Source: Opisthorchis felineus (Eukaryota > Platyhelminthes > Trematoda > Opisthorchiida > Opisthorchiidae). Taken from it: a stretch of DNA of 64,000 bases. The translations under genes and the position numbers were made by a program. The notes under the pieces were generated by a model that was not told where the DNA came from, searched no databases, and saw only the letters and a list, made by a program, of their open reading frames with translations. This document shows, in pieces, positions 48,901-60,900 of this stretch; position 1 is the first letter of the stretch, and each line of letters opens with the position of its first letter. Where the stretch lies: positions 1 through 64,000 of the forward strand of contig SJOL01001890.1 in the NCBI GenBank assembly GCA_004794785.1, written 5' to 3'.

Positions 48901-51900
48901 CTGCTGCGTGTTGTTCCGGGTTAGCTTTTGAACTTTGAATCGGCCGAATTCTCCGATATCTAACTCATTGGTTCCGGTTGGGGTGAAGCGCGTGGTGGAT
49001 CGCTATTGCAGGACCAACTATTTGTACTTCGTGCTTATCACTTGTAACTTCCATTGGTTCGTAATTATTAGATCCTCCGTGAGGATCTTGAATGCTAAGG
49101 AGTGACCATTTGACTGCTCCCATTTAGTCAAATTTCTTGACTTATTTGTCTCGTGGTTTGAACAAAGAAATCACCCCGTTATTTTAGGTTTCTGTTATCG
49201 TGTGTCTTTTCAAGATGGAGGCTTGATTTTCGCTTACTGGTCTGAAATGTTGTGGCCTGTAGGCTTGGCCATCAATTCGTTTGGCAGTATGGTGGTTATT
49301 TCCTCTTCAGACCTGGAGATCCGTTCATTGTACACTGCACTTTATAGTTCTCCACTAGCAAAACTGGAGCTGTCCTCTTCTGGCTTTCTTTCTGCTTGTT
49401 GGTCGCCTGATTACTATCTATTATTTTCTGATTCCTATCCTAACAGAAGTACCCTTCTTTCGACCTTTTCTACCCATGGGATGCCTACTCCTTATTGTCT
49501 CCCAATTTTCCTTCCCTCATTAATCGATCCTATCATTTCACAGTTCGCCTGATCACCTGCTCAAATTATCAGTGGTCGATCAAGCGGGAACTGCATTTTG
49601 GTCAAGTGGCTCTGGGTGCTGTCCCCCCTCTGCCGGTGACATTTACCTGGGGCAGCGTCGCCTCCCACAACGGTTTGTTTACTCTTTACGTCGCCGCACC
49701 AGCTGTCAGTGTTCCTTCTGAGAGTGATGGTTCAACAAAAGGTCTGCTTGGGACAATGGTGCGCTCTTGGAGTTTTTGTCCGATGTACGACCGAGAATAC
49801 TGTCTTGCAGGACAACCATGTAACCGCGTAGCTGCCACTAGCCCTGTTTCTGGGATTGTGTGTGTTGTGGATAATGGTAAGTTTCTTTCGTCTTGTATTC
49901 TGACAGATTTCAAGCGAATGTTCTTGACTTTCATCGATATCTAAAGACAGTTGAATGGACTGAATCCCTTTTGAAACCTCATTTCCGAATAAATTTTCAA
50001 TGTTTTGCAGGTATTCGTGTGCACCGATTTTATTTGCTGATGCGATTGGTCGGGTAGTGAAGGGCATATCGCAATTGACTAGCTTTAATTTGTAGGTGCC
50101 TTGACCAGGTTTTCTACGAATTTTTCGGAGCAACAATTTGGATGCGAGCGATAACTTCTGTGTTTAGTCACATCGCCTGAGGAGTCGCATTTATTTTCAG
50201 CCTCTAGCTCATCATGTGCTTTGCTTGGATATTTGACGCCGTCGCTTTTTTTATCCTGTTTTCGTGTCTCCGTTCACATCAGAACATCGACCGACTGGTA
50301 AGCAAGTGGTCCGTATTGCTGTTGTGGTTCAAAGCTAAAAACTGGATAGAGGTGATGCTAGGTAGGAAGTTGTGGTAACCGCGGTAATGAGCGAAAGTTC
50401 ACAAAAAGTAGAGACAGATAGCAGACTAAAATCCGAAACTCACTGGGCTAGGTAGATCATCATGTGTTTGTGTGTTCTTTCATGTTACCTTGTCGGAAAG
50501 CGTCTCTGTTTATTGGCTGACTCTCAATCTTGCCAAAGGGTGCAGTCGTAGATGTCATAGTTCGGGGTCTTGTCATTAGTCAACCACCATTTCCTCGTTT
50601 ACACTCAAATCAAAACGTCACACATAACACTCGATACGGCATCTGCTCATCCGAAAAAATGGCCATCGAGACTGACATCTTAGCATAGATCGTAATAATC
50701 ATATAGTCCTGCTCATTAGTTGTGTTTCAACGTTCCCTTAGCATGATTCATCGTTACTCGGTTTTGCAGCGTTTTTTTTGTTTTGCAATGAATTATTTAT
50801 TCCCGAGCCCAAAATACCATAGCAGCCAGTGACCGGTAGGTTTTTGGTGGTGAGAATATTCAATGTTTTAGTCGAGATCCTATCCTGTAAGTCAAGTTAC
50901 TAAGAGCTGATAAACTGAGAAGCACTGTAGAACTGTTTCAGTGTTGTTCTTATCCATAAACATGACATATTTGACAGGTTCCCAAATCGTGACAATCCGA
51001 TAGGTAGTCAAAGATCATGTAATTCGTCACGAACTACTGGTCATGGAGGATATAATGCCATCATGCTTGAAGGTATCTCTTCTCATTTACGTTTCCACAG
51101 TCTACTACTTACACCCCTCGTTGAATACAACATGTCTGTATTTTACGAAATAAACTAAATGTGATGCACAAAGACCACCTCCTGTTCCAGTTGGTACACC
51201 AACTTAATTTGCACATGAGTGTTTGGTGAATTGCTTACATTTTTTGTTCAGGTAGAACAAAAGGGTTGACGAAGAGTTGAGGACTGCGCCTACCTGATGA
51301 GTTCCAAGAAGGCGAAACCGGTCACTGGCTGTCGAAGAGCTCCCAACAACTTTATGAATAGTGTTCCGTCAAGAAAATACAATCATCATATTTTCGGCAG
51401 TTTTTGTTTTCTCACCCTGTGCACACAGATACAGCTGCATTTTATCTTTGACTTTTGCTGTGTTGTAATCATATAGACTGTGTCAAGTTGACACCCATGG
51501 CACATTCGGTCATCCCTCCACCAATGTGTTCTACACAAATGGTCCTCAAAAGCCGCTCGCTCGCTGGTGAGTATCATCCAAATCGCATCACTTCTATTTC
51601 ATTCCCTGGATCTTGGATTGCCCGATCTCCGGATTCAACACATTTCCCAATGATTGTTCAGTTTGAATCGCGTTCAAAAGAACTCTTCACTCGTTTGCAC
51701 GTTGTTGATCTGCAACTTGGTGCAAGCAACCACAGAAGTCAAACTTTCGAGGACGGCGAAGATGTTGTCGACGTACAATTGGTAACTGGTTCGCAGAACG
51801 TGGCCCCATGGCCAAAACGGGTTCGTACGATTGTGTAAGTCCTATGCCTTCACAGGATGGCCAAAGTATCATTGCATCATGTCTTTTCGGTGGGCACATA

Positions 51901-54900
51901 TGCTCACTATGGTTTCTCATCGAATTATCTTCATAGGTGTCGTGAAGTTGATTACATTCGTTTTCCTGCAGGCCGGTCTGCACAGTTCCCGCAGTATGGG
52001 TCAGCCGCAGCAGTAACCAAAGCACCCGTTAGTACGGCATGTCTCTTATAAATGCTCCTTGTGTACCCAAGATTTACCAATATTTTTATACCTAGTTGCG
52101 AGGCCGTTTTTTTTTCCCAAACATCTTAAGCTTATAGATCAGGTGTTATATTAGGTCACACGTTCCTGGCAGAATGCACTGCGTATAAACGTATGACCAT
52201 CAAGGTTATCGTGTCCCAAGTTACTTCAGGCCTCTTCATCTTCGTCCAACCATACACAAGGGATGCCAGCAACGCCCATTTGAATTGCGAACACAGTTCT
52301 ACATCACCTTGAGTCAGTCACCTATCCGGCACGTTCAGCTGGCCCAAGTGACATCACATAGACAGCACGAAAGTGAAGAGGTACAAGCCTTAAAAGTCAA
52401 TCAGGCTCAAGTCCTTTTCCGTATCACCTGATTGCCGTTCGGTTGACGGAGCCAGTAAGGGGACCTCATCGGCTTCATCTTGTTCTTCTGTTGGTGATGT
52501 TTAAGGAGTACCATATGGACGATCACCAACAAACAAGCCAAATTCGGCGTTCGAATCCACATCGAGTACAGAGGACCCATTGGTATTTTGTGGAAGTGCG
52601 TCTGTATTTGCGTGAACGGCGGACAGCGACGTGAGCATAGGGACATCGGTGCCACCTCCGTTCTGAGTATGACTGTTTATCATATCCTTGGCCCCAACAG
52701 CCCTGCTGTAGCGAAACAACACTGTGTGTAGTTCGTCATTTACATTGATCATATCGAGAAGAACCGCGTCCGTGGTTCCGCGATGAGGTAACGTCTCCTG
52801 ATAGGCTTCCCAGCAAGAGATGGCCTGAATTAAGCGAGTGGACATTTCTTGGAGGGAAGCGGCGATCTCAGACATCAATTGCCTGGTCTTCACATCTGCA
52901 GGTGACGTCTCAGCCTCACTGACTAAGTCACTGAGTACACAGATATTGACCCGAACTTGCACGAGATCCGTGTCCAGCTTCGGTGTTTTATGTGTGGGTG
53001 TCGATATCGAGGAAGAAAGAACGTTTTGGGTGGGGAGGGATCCGGTTTGCCCGTCTGTGTGACCGACGGTCGATGCCATTTGGAAGGGTGGACTGGCTTG
53101 CAGTTTGTTTTCAGGAGGAAGCTTTAGCGGAGAGTTAGATTCTGTATGGGACCTTGTTTGCGTTGGTGAGGGGAACAGCACTCCACGCGCGCGAAGCTCA
53201 GTATACGCGTTTCAAAACTCCTGGAAATCGACCTGTGTCCCAAATTCTGAAGACCAGTCCTGAATCAAAGACAACAGCTTGTGCTTGATTGGTTCCGGGA
53301 CGCCCTCCGAGTCGCGAACGGCAAATTTGGCAAAATCCCGCAGGTTGTCTTGCGTAGCAAAGGCTAAATGGAACCGGTAACCACAATTCCGCATCGCCAC
53401 TGTCCCGTTGGAAGTAATGCTAGTGACGAAACGACGTCGAATGGCGCGAACCGCATCTTTGGGTCCAGTGACCGAATGACTGACAGCTTCGCAGACTTGG
53501 GTGAACAGCTGCCATAGTTCCGGACCAACGAAGGATTCGGTGGATTCCTCGATGACACTCCCCACTGGTGTGCTGAACGGATTGCCGTAAAAGAGATCAG
53601 AAAATGCGTTGGAAACGCTAGCCGCCATACGGTATGATTAAAACTGATCTGGATTCATTGACTGAATTAGACTACTCCAGCAGTAGCATGCACTAATATA
53701 CACGGCAGAGAACCGTATAGGAGGAGATATACTGCAGATGCCTACGTGGGTTAATCAACTTGCACAGGGTGAGCTAAATCGGGACTCACAAATGACGTGG
53801 CCGCTAATAAATTATGTTGACTTAATAGGATTATAAATGAGATATTCAGCTGGGATTCAGTTGAGTCTCCCGTCAAAACCGAATTGGCATGCAAATGGGT
53901 GTATCTCGCTATGTTGACTTATCTTTTAGACGTGTGTACTCATGGTATATTTCCATTGGGATGATGGCGCGTGACGATAAATCTCCGGACATGGCTACCA
54001 AATAATATCTGCCCCTAGACAAACTAGATCGGTACGCACGTGATTGATTTTCATCCCGTTTACCGTTGAAATAACTGTATGTCAGCTTTATGTATGTTAT
54101 TTCATTTGCCTCCAAGTTCATGAGGCTTGTGATATTAATTGAAAAATGCCCACCACATGCGCATGCACCATCTCCGTAGACAGGCATTTTGGTATCATAA
54201 GACCACGTTTTATACCCATTGTCCCAATTAACGGGGTGCCCTTTGTTCAGAGGTTCCTCACTTGGAAAATTTTCTCTATTGCAGTGGATGGTGTACTATG
54301 GCCTAAATAATCTAACTCGGATTCATCTTCAACAAACGGATTTTTGAGATTTAGCTGCTTAGATCGGTTGCTACCAACACAACAGTAAACTGTTTTTCGA
54401 AATCACCCGAGAATTTTCCGTTGCATATCGTTGGCATACATGTGTGATGTTGGATTCTGAGCCTTCAGAGCTCTGGTTCAGTTGTACCGCCGTCCAAAGG
54501 AATTGTTGAGAGTTGTTTCTTCGTGCACCAAGCAGGCGTTTTGTGCATAAAGTGAGTTCACAAGTGATACCCTCATCAGTTTTGATTGCAAGGGCAGCAC
54601 TTCTACAGTGTTGTACGTGCGTCAGCCGTGAATGTGCCCTTCGAAACTGATCAATGTCTGATTCGGTGTGCTTAACTGAATCCTAGTTTATCAGGGTTTC
54701 TGTGGTAAGTTTTTCGTCTAGCTTAAGTTGTTCCTCTTCTCGATGGAGGAAGTTCATCGGACTAACTGCACTTTCACTACACGACGTTTCCTTTTCTTTT
54801 ATCGCATACGGTGGAGCTCAGTGTTTTTAGGGTAACTTACTGACCGAGTTATTCATTTTTTCGTTTGTCGAAATTGCTAGCATTTCAAAGATAGTTAGTT

Positions 54901-57900
54901 CAATGAATCTTACCGAACAGCCTGTGCTTGATGTGCTCGCGCTGGCAAATCAGCTACAGTCTTGTGGCGGAAATGAACTAACCCACCTCACATGGGTTGA
55001 TCGTACACATGTGGCCTTCATCGCTTGTAATGGCCTCTTGGTTGGACTTTTGGATCTTGATGATTCAACTTCGACTAGCACGAGGTGAGTCACATACATG
55101 TCATGTAAATCCCCGCCAGATCATTAGCCTTCATGGGTTGTTCGGCGAGCTGGCAACCCTTAGCAACCAACTTCTTAGCTGTTCATATTCACGTCTCGTA
55201 ATCTGTCATCATGAAGCGCGATATCTTAGGAGTTGTGTGTACCAACATAAGTTGATCTTAAATTCACTAAACAAATAAATTGTTGATATTTCTTAAACAT
55301 TTGAATGTCCTAGAGTGGACGAGCGAGTGCAATGTGAGGGTGTGATCCTTGAACTATTAATTACACGATCCCGTAAATGCACTTTGTATTCGTTCCTTGT
55401 GGCACACAGACTTACACAACTGGATAAGGTTAATGTGAATATACATGTATATGATGGGCTGGCGTCCGGTTCCCTGTTGACTTGTTATCTCGAACTGCTC
55501 CGATGGACAACGTCGCACAGTGAATAGTGTCACACTGCTGAACCGCGCTGATCCGTGTTTGCATCCGCCTGCACGCCCTGTACCAGTGTAAGCCCGAAGG
55601 AATAAGACTGGAGGTGAACACAGTGGAGCAGTTCTAAAGCCACTAGCATGCGCAGTTGGTGGTCCATAACTGTCAATTCAGGTGTGTACAATTGAACATC
55701 TGAGCCCCATAGTGCATGCAAAGGGACATCTAGTAGACCACACCACTTGAGAGCCGCATCGTAGGCACAGACATACGGCTCTCAAGTGCTAGCTATCATT
55801 CAGTTAAGTCGGAGCAACGATTGTCACAGATAGTAATGTAGGCTGTAGGCTTGGCATGTTCAGAGTGCTAGTATGTAGCTCTTGCAGATGGACAAACGAT
55901 ATACAAACACATGGAAGAGAGTGGGAGACATTAAATCACAACTCAGAACAATGTAGCATAGTGTAGTACAATATAGTATATAAAGCGAATTGGAGGTAAC
56001 AATCAAAAGACAGGCAACCAAACCAGAGCCTCTCTTTGGAAAAACATTTGACTAGGGCGCTGGACACAAGTAAATAGTTGGTGTCCACAGCGTATGCGAA
56101 AGGTCGCCTGGTGGTCCGGCCTGCAAACGAGACACACCATCATCCAGGTTGGTTTTACCACCTCAAGTAGCTACCATTTCTTTCTGTGACATGAAGTATC
56201 TGAACAGAGGTGCTTACATCCGTGAATCTTCGTGTGGCTCTCACAATCAACCCACCCAAACGTGTCATGGTGTATCCCGCTCTTGTTGTTGTGGAAGCCA
56301 CTCTACTAGCTGGTGGCCTAAACCGTGGACGAGTACACCAAAATATCTTTCGGACAATGGTTGTTTTAGCTTACTTAAACGTGTTGTCCGCTCAGCAGCA
56401 TTGCTTTCGTTGTGTGGATAAAATTTCCGAGATATCTTTCTCTTTGTTTAAAATCCTTTTCGAATTGACGTGCCTGGATGGATGCACCGCTTGCACAGGC
56501 AATGGACAGAACAGATCAAACTGGCACCGGACGAAAAGTTTGTATATCAAACGTGAATACAAAGCTAGGAGGCTTGTACTTGCCTGTTACTTTTGGATAT
56601 TTTTTTTGCTAAGATGGCGCATTATTTGCATCATCGTTCACACCTGAAGTCGTTGGTCGCAATCAAGCTCTATGGTAACCACTGTTATTTTGCGTACACT
56701 CAGCTTCGTGCCAGATTATGCAAATTTGCTCTTGGAATCTGCCATGGCACAACCCACGGGTCCACTGTTCACCTAGTCGCGAGAGCCCATTCCTTTCTTC
56801 ATCCCATTTTAACGATATGATGGTACGAGAGGCATGGTAGGAAAGTGAGAGGCTTTACTCCGCTCATAAAGTTGCTGAAAACTCTTCGACAGCCCACGAT
56901 CAATTTCGACTTTATAGGGATGCAGATAGGTGCAGTGGGTTCCGTCTAGACAATTTTCTTCGATATTTCGAATATCATACTAGTGGAAGCATGAGGTGCC
57001 TTGTGCGGCACATTCACTTGAAGAGCATCGTAAACGGGAGCATGAGCGGGTTTCAGTTGTTTCTCTTGAAAACGAAATTAATATACAAATGATTGTATTT
57101 CGCGAATTGCGTCCATTTCGGTTTCACATAGAACACAGGGTGAGTAAGTTAGCTGACTGTTGGTTTATGCGCTGAGGTTCGCTATTTTAAATGAAAGGAC
57201 TATCGTGCCTCCAATGTGTAGCAATGATCAAGCTGATACGGCGGCTTCAAATTCCGGCTTCTAACACGTCTGTAGCTAGCGCTTTTCCCACTATTAATCA
57301 TTGTGATTTTCAGTGACTTTCCTGTTTGGTAGTGCTTTACCTAATTAGTCAGGCTGTTGTACGTCCATCGTGCACCACTCCCATCTAGAAGTTCATTGGT
57401 TGATTTAACAACTGTTGGTTCAGTTGAAAACTGTGCACCTAGTGTCCGTCTGTATTGAGAAAGGATGAGGATCCCAAAGACGAATAATGCTTATCGCCGT
57501 ATGTGAAGGAATCACTGGAGCACGCCAACCTAGTTCCCTGTAGCAGTATTTTCCTTTGGAGGGACAAGTGCATCTTTGATTTCGGCGCGCAATGAGATCC
57601 TGGTCATTTGAACTTTGGCTCCTGCTAGCTACCTGTCAGCTTTGGCACGTTAACCTCACCAACGGATTTCGTTCGCCTTATTATGACAAACTCCCGGTGA
57701 ACAGATGGAAAGTCTTTGTTCGTTCTGTGAATCAGTTGGTCCACAAAACAGTTGGTAGGTACTTGTCACCCTCGAAGGATACCGGTCGTGCTGCCGAGTC
57801 ATACATGTTGCCAGGTCAAGCCTTTCCTCTGCATAACCTTAGCTGTGGCATGGCAAGTAGAGTGGTGAACGGTATTTAGTAGTTCTTCTAATGATCCTCC

Positions 57901-60900
57901 TTGTTACCGCACACGCTGTCTAATACCACAATGCCGCTCTGTGCGGCTAATAGACTACTTGTCCCTCTGTGTAATACGACGGAATTAGTTAGGCTGTTGT
58001 GAATTCGTGATGACCCCGAAGTGTTGTGCTCGTTAGGAGCTATATTTGACTTGAACTGATTGCCCGCCACGTATTAGATTGCTCTTGATCGAAAAATACT
58101 GGCCAACAGGTGACCAATATTCTCCCTTTGACTGATATCAACCTTGAAACCTCTAGTCGCTTTTGGTCTCTATGATTTTCCGCTCAATTTATCCAGGTGG
58201 CTCTTGTATGCGGAATCGTCTTGTAAAGGCTCATCCCGCTTTTGTGGTCTTTCTTGGGCTGCCGACGGATATTTGTGTGTACAGTTGAGCAATGGACATG
58301 TCATTGTGTACATTTTCGAGGAATTGTTACGTAAGTGTCTGGTTTGTGCTATATGTTCAGTAAATTCAAGGCTAGATTTTAACTTATCAGCTTTGGCATA
58401 CTTCCATCATCTGACGACAAATCTCTGTTCACCGCAGGCTCGAAATTGTGTTCAGTTGTCTTGAACGTTTCACAGGACAGTCCAGATATGGGACCTCTTT
58501 CATCCGCTGGTTCGGCGGAAATTCATTGCATCCTAAAATTCCCGGTCGTCTGTGATCAACTTGCCGTCGCCAGTTTCACGACAGCCGACCGTCAACGTGA
58601 TGCCTTGTCTGCAGCACCTAAAGTCTCCTCCCTTGTACCATACCGTTCATTTCTCCTTGGGCTGCATGAGTCCTCCCATCGTTTGTACGGCGCCCCCATC
58701 CCCACTGATCCAACGGTAGATCAAAATGCTGATCCAGCTGCGCGCTGCAAACCAGTCAGTTTGGTGATGGACTTGTGCTCCTCTTTCATGGTGCTACCGA
58801 ACTTCTTGCTCGTCACCAGCATGCGAAAAATTCTTATCTGCATTCCAACACAGTTCGATGCGGTCACATTTTTCTCACCGGAATCTTGCCAAATGGGTAC
58901 GTGGTCAGCATACTCCTTCATTTATAATACTGAAACTCGAGGCGAAAATTACATCAGTTGTCCTTATCTGACCAAGGTGTCCAAACTGAGCGTAGCTGTC
59001 GAAGACACAGCAAAATATTCCGAACAAACTCAACCGATCGTGAGGGTACGTGATGACTTCAAACAGAATATTTTTAAAATCAAATCTATGGAGCTAATGA
59101 ATGAAGTTCGAGCTCAAACCCAATCGTCTCGACAGAAAATCAGATGTGCTTATAATATAGAGCACTGGAGGAACAATATTTAAATACTCCTCTAGTCATA
59201 TATATAGGTCGTCAGAACCATCTTCTGGCGTCTGACGCTAAAGGTCTCGTGCGCGTCCTTACCACATGTAAACATTCGATGCTAACATTAAAACAGAGGC
59301 AAAAGTCGCCAACCTAACTACGGTCATTTCTGACAACAACACATTCTACCACCGTTTTGTGTCAAATGTTATGTCATTCGGTAGAGTATTTCAAGTTCTT
59401 TCGAACTGCACCAGAGAGAGTATACTTGTGTTTTATCTGTTTGTCGCAGTGTCGGCCGTAAACGATCCGTACTCGAGCTGTTGTGGCAAAAATGTGCGAG
59501 TTTTTTAGGTTCCCGAAATTCTCAGAAAAGGTCGCAACCGAATATGCCTAGTAGGGGCAAACGCTTAAATCCAACAGCTTCAAGTTCTTTACTATGGATT
59601 ACTAAATTCAGCTGGTGACAAGGTTACTATATCACCATGAGACTGAATTTAAGCTCATCCGTGACCCTCATAGTGAAATCCACGTTCTGTACTTGATGTA
59701 GGCCTGGCCGTTCCACATGTAGCAGGACCCCATGCGTCTCACTGCGAATACTGTTGTGGAACAGTCCCTTGTGCATCTACAATGCTACACATATCTATTG
59801 GAAGCCGGAATTTATTTAACTGAGACAGAAGAGGACGCCGGCTACGTGGGATACCGAATGGAATTTCCAGTCGTGTGTGCGCATGGTAGCTACCAAGACC
59901 TGTAAAAACGTACAGGGGTTTTGGCCCTCAAACGATACAAGCCTCCACCACTGACTGCAGTTGGTCGATTGCAGTTTTCCCCTGGACTGACAAAACCTGG
60001 CCGCACACTGTAGATACTCATTGCGAACAACCTCGGTATCGCCTGATTCCTTTCGTTTTTTTCAATCCAGACGTTCTGATTATGTGAATCATCAGATAAT
60101 TCTCTAGAAATGACTCAACAACTCGCCGAATTTCGGTCGAAAATTTCGGGCCTTGCTTACTTCTAGTCGTTATCGCCATATAGTTCTCCAGATTAGCTAA
60201 CTAAAGTGGCGGTGTTTCGAAAGAGGTTTAAATGCTGTATGCAACCGAATACAAACCCGCCTGATCAGGACAGGACGGATCACTTGGTTCGCGAACTAAA
60301 CGTGTAGTCATCGAGATATGAGATCGAGAGCATGTTTCTCAATCTGGATCCCTTGGTATCACTGCGCGCAACACCCGAGCACCAAAATCATCAGGCTACA
60401 CAAAATCACCTGAGTGACACTTTTAGTAAAGCCTGCATTTATTGGAATCCGACAAATGCCATCGTTTCACCTATTGATATTCACAATATTTCACTGCAAA
60501 GAGCCACAGTAAAATGTCGTCGATAGGAAGTTTTAATGATGGCTTAGCACAAAACAACCTGAGCTTGAAGTGTTCTGTAAATTAGCGAAATACACTCATT
60601 TGCAAACAAATTTGGTTTTGTGGAAGACTCACCTGGAACCCAGCTAAATCTCTCGTTTATGATATTTTCAAGCAACTGAATATGCTGCACCAGGCCGCTT
60701 GAAAAACATCATAAACGAGAGATTCAGCTGGGTTCCAGGTGAGTCTCCTGCAAAACCAAATGCACTCATTTGCAAATGAGTGTATTTCGCTAAGTTTGTG
60801 CAATTTGGGTTCAGATAGAACATAAGACTAATGAGCCCCAAGAAGGGCGAAACCGGTCGTGGGCTGTCGAAGAATTTTCAGCAACCTTATGAGTAGTGTA

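Larger units (their letters stand above)
46522..49543 (+). other. ELP1 intron 7
   Basis: The intron is 3.0 kb. It holds a foldback arm (48699-48797) and the possible NBAS-like fragment (49202-49500). The stretch 46746-47126 is open on both strands. Its minus frame (TMECVRRIPRCTKQQHKWE) looks somewhat protein-like but is unidentified. Confidence 0.65.
51835..54880 (+). other. ELP1 intron 9, host of the TOM1-like retropseudogene
   Basis: The intron is 3.0 kb. It includes a possible small alternative exon (51937-52012, after ATAG), the antisense TOM1 copy (52390-53628) and a foldback arm (53830-53915). The optional exon would encode CREVDYIRFPAGRSAQ. Exon 9 also joins exon 10 directly in phase (2/2) using CTAG at 54880. 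Confidence 0.65.

Noticed and set aside
49202..49552. Missing ELP1 exon between exons 7 and 8
   Set aside because: Exons 7 and 8 already join in phase with continuous alignment to human ELP1, leaving no gap to fill.
53212..53214. In-frame TGA in the TOM1-like frame as a selenocysteine or recoded tryptophan
   Set aside because: A second in-frame stop (TAA at codon 376), the missing VHS residues, absence of introns and an A-run at the 3' end all fit a processed pseudogene.
54903..54905. Start codon of a separate gene at the MNLTEQ frame
   Set aside because: The frame is an internal ELP1 exon with a matching donor and homology to LLTWIEED.
58897..59183. ORF continuation of ELP1 exon 13
   Set aside because: Similarity stops at the GTACGT donor and exon 14 matches in phase; the rest is an open run of intron.
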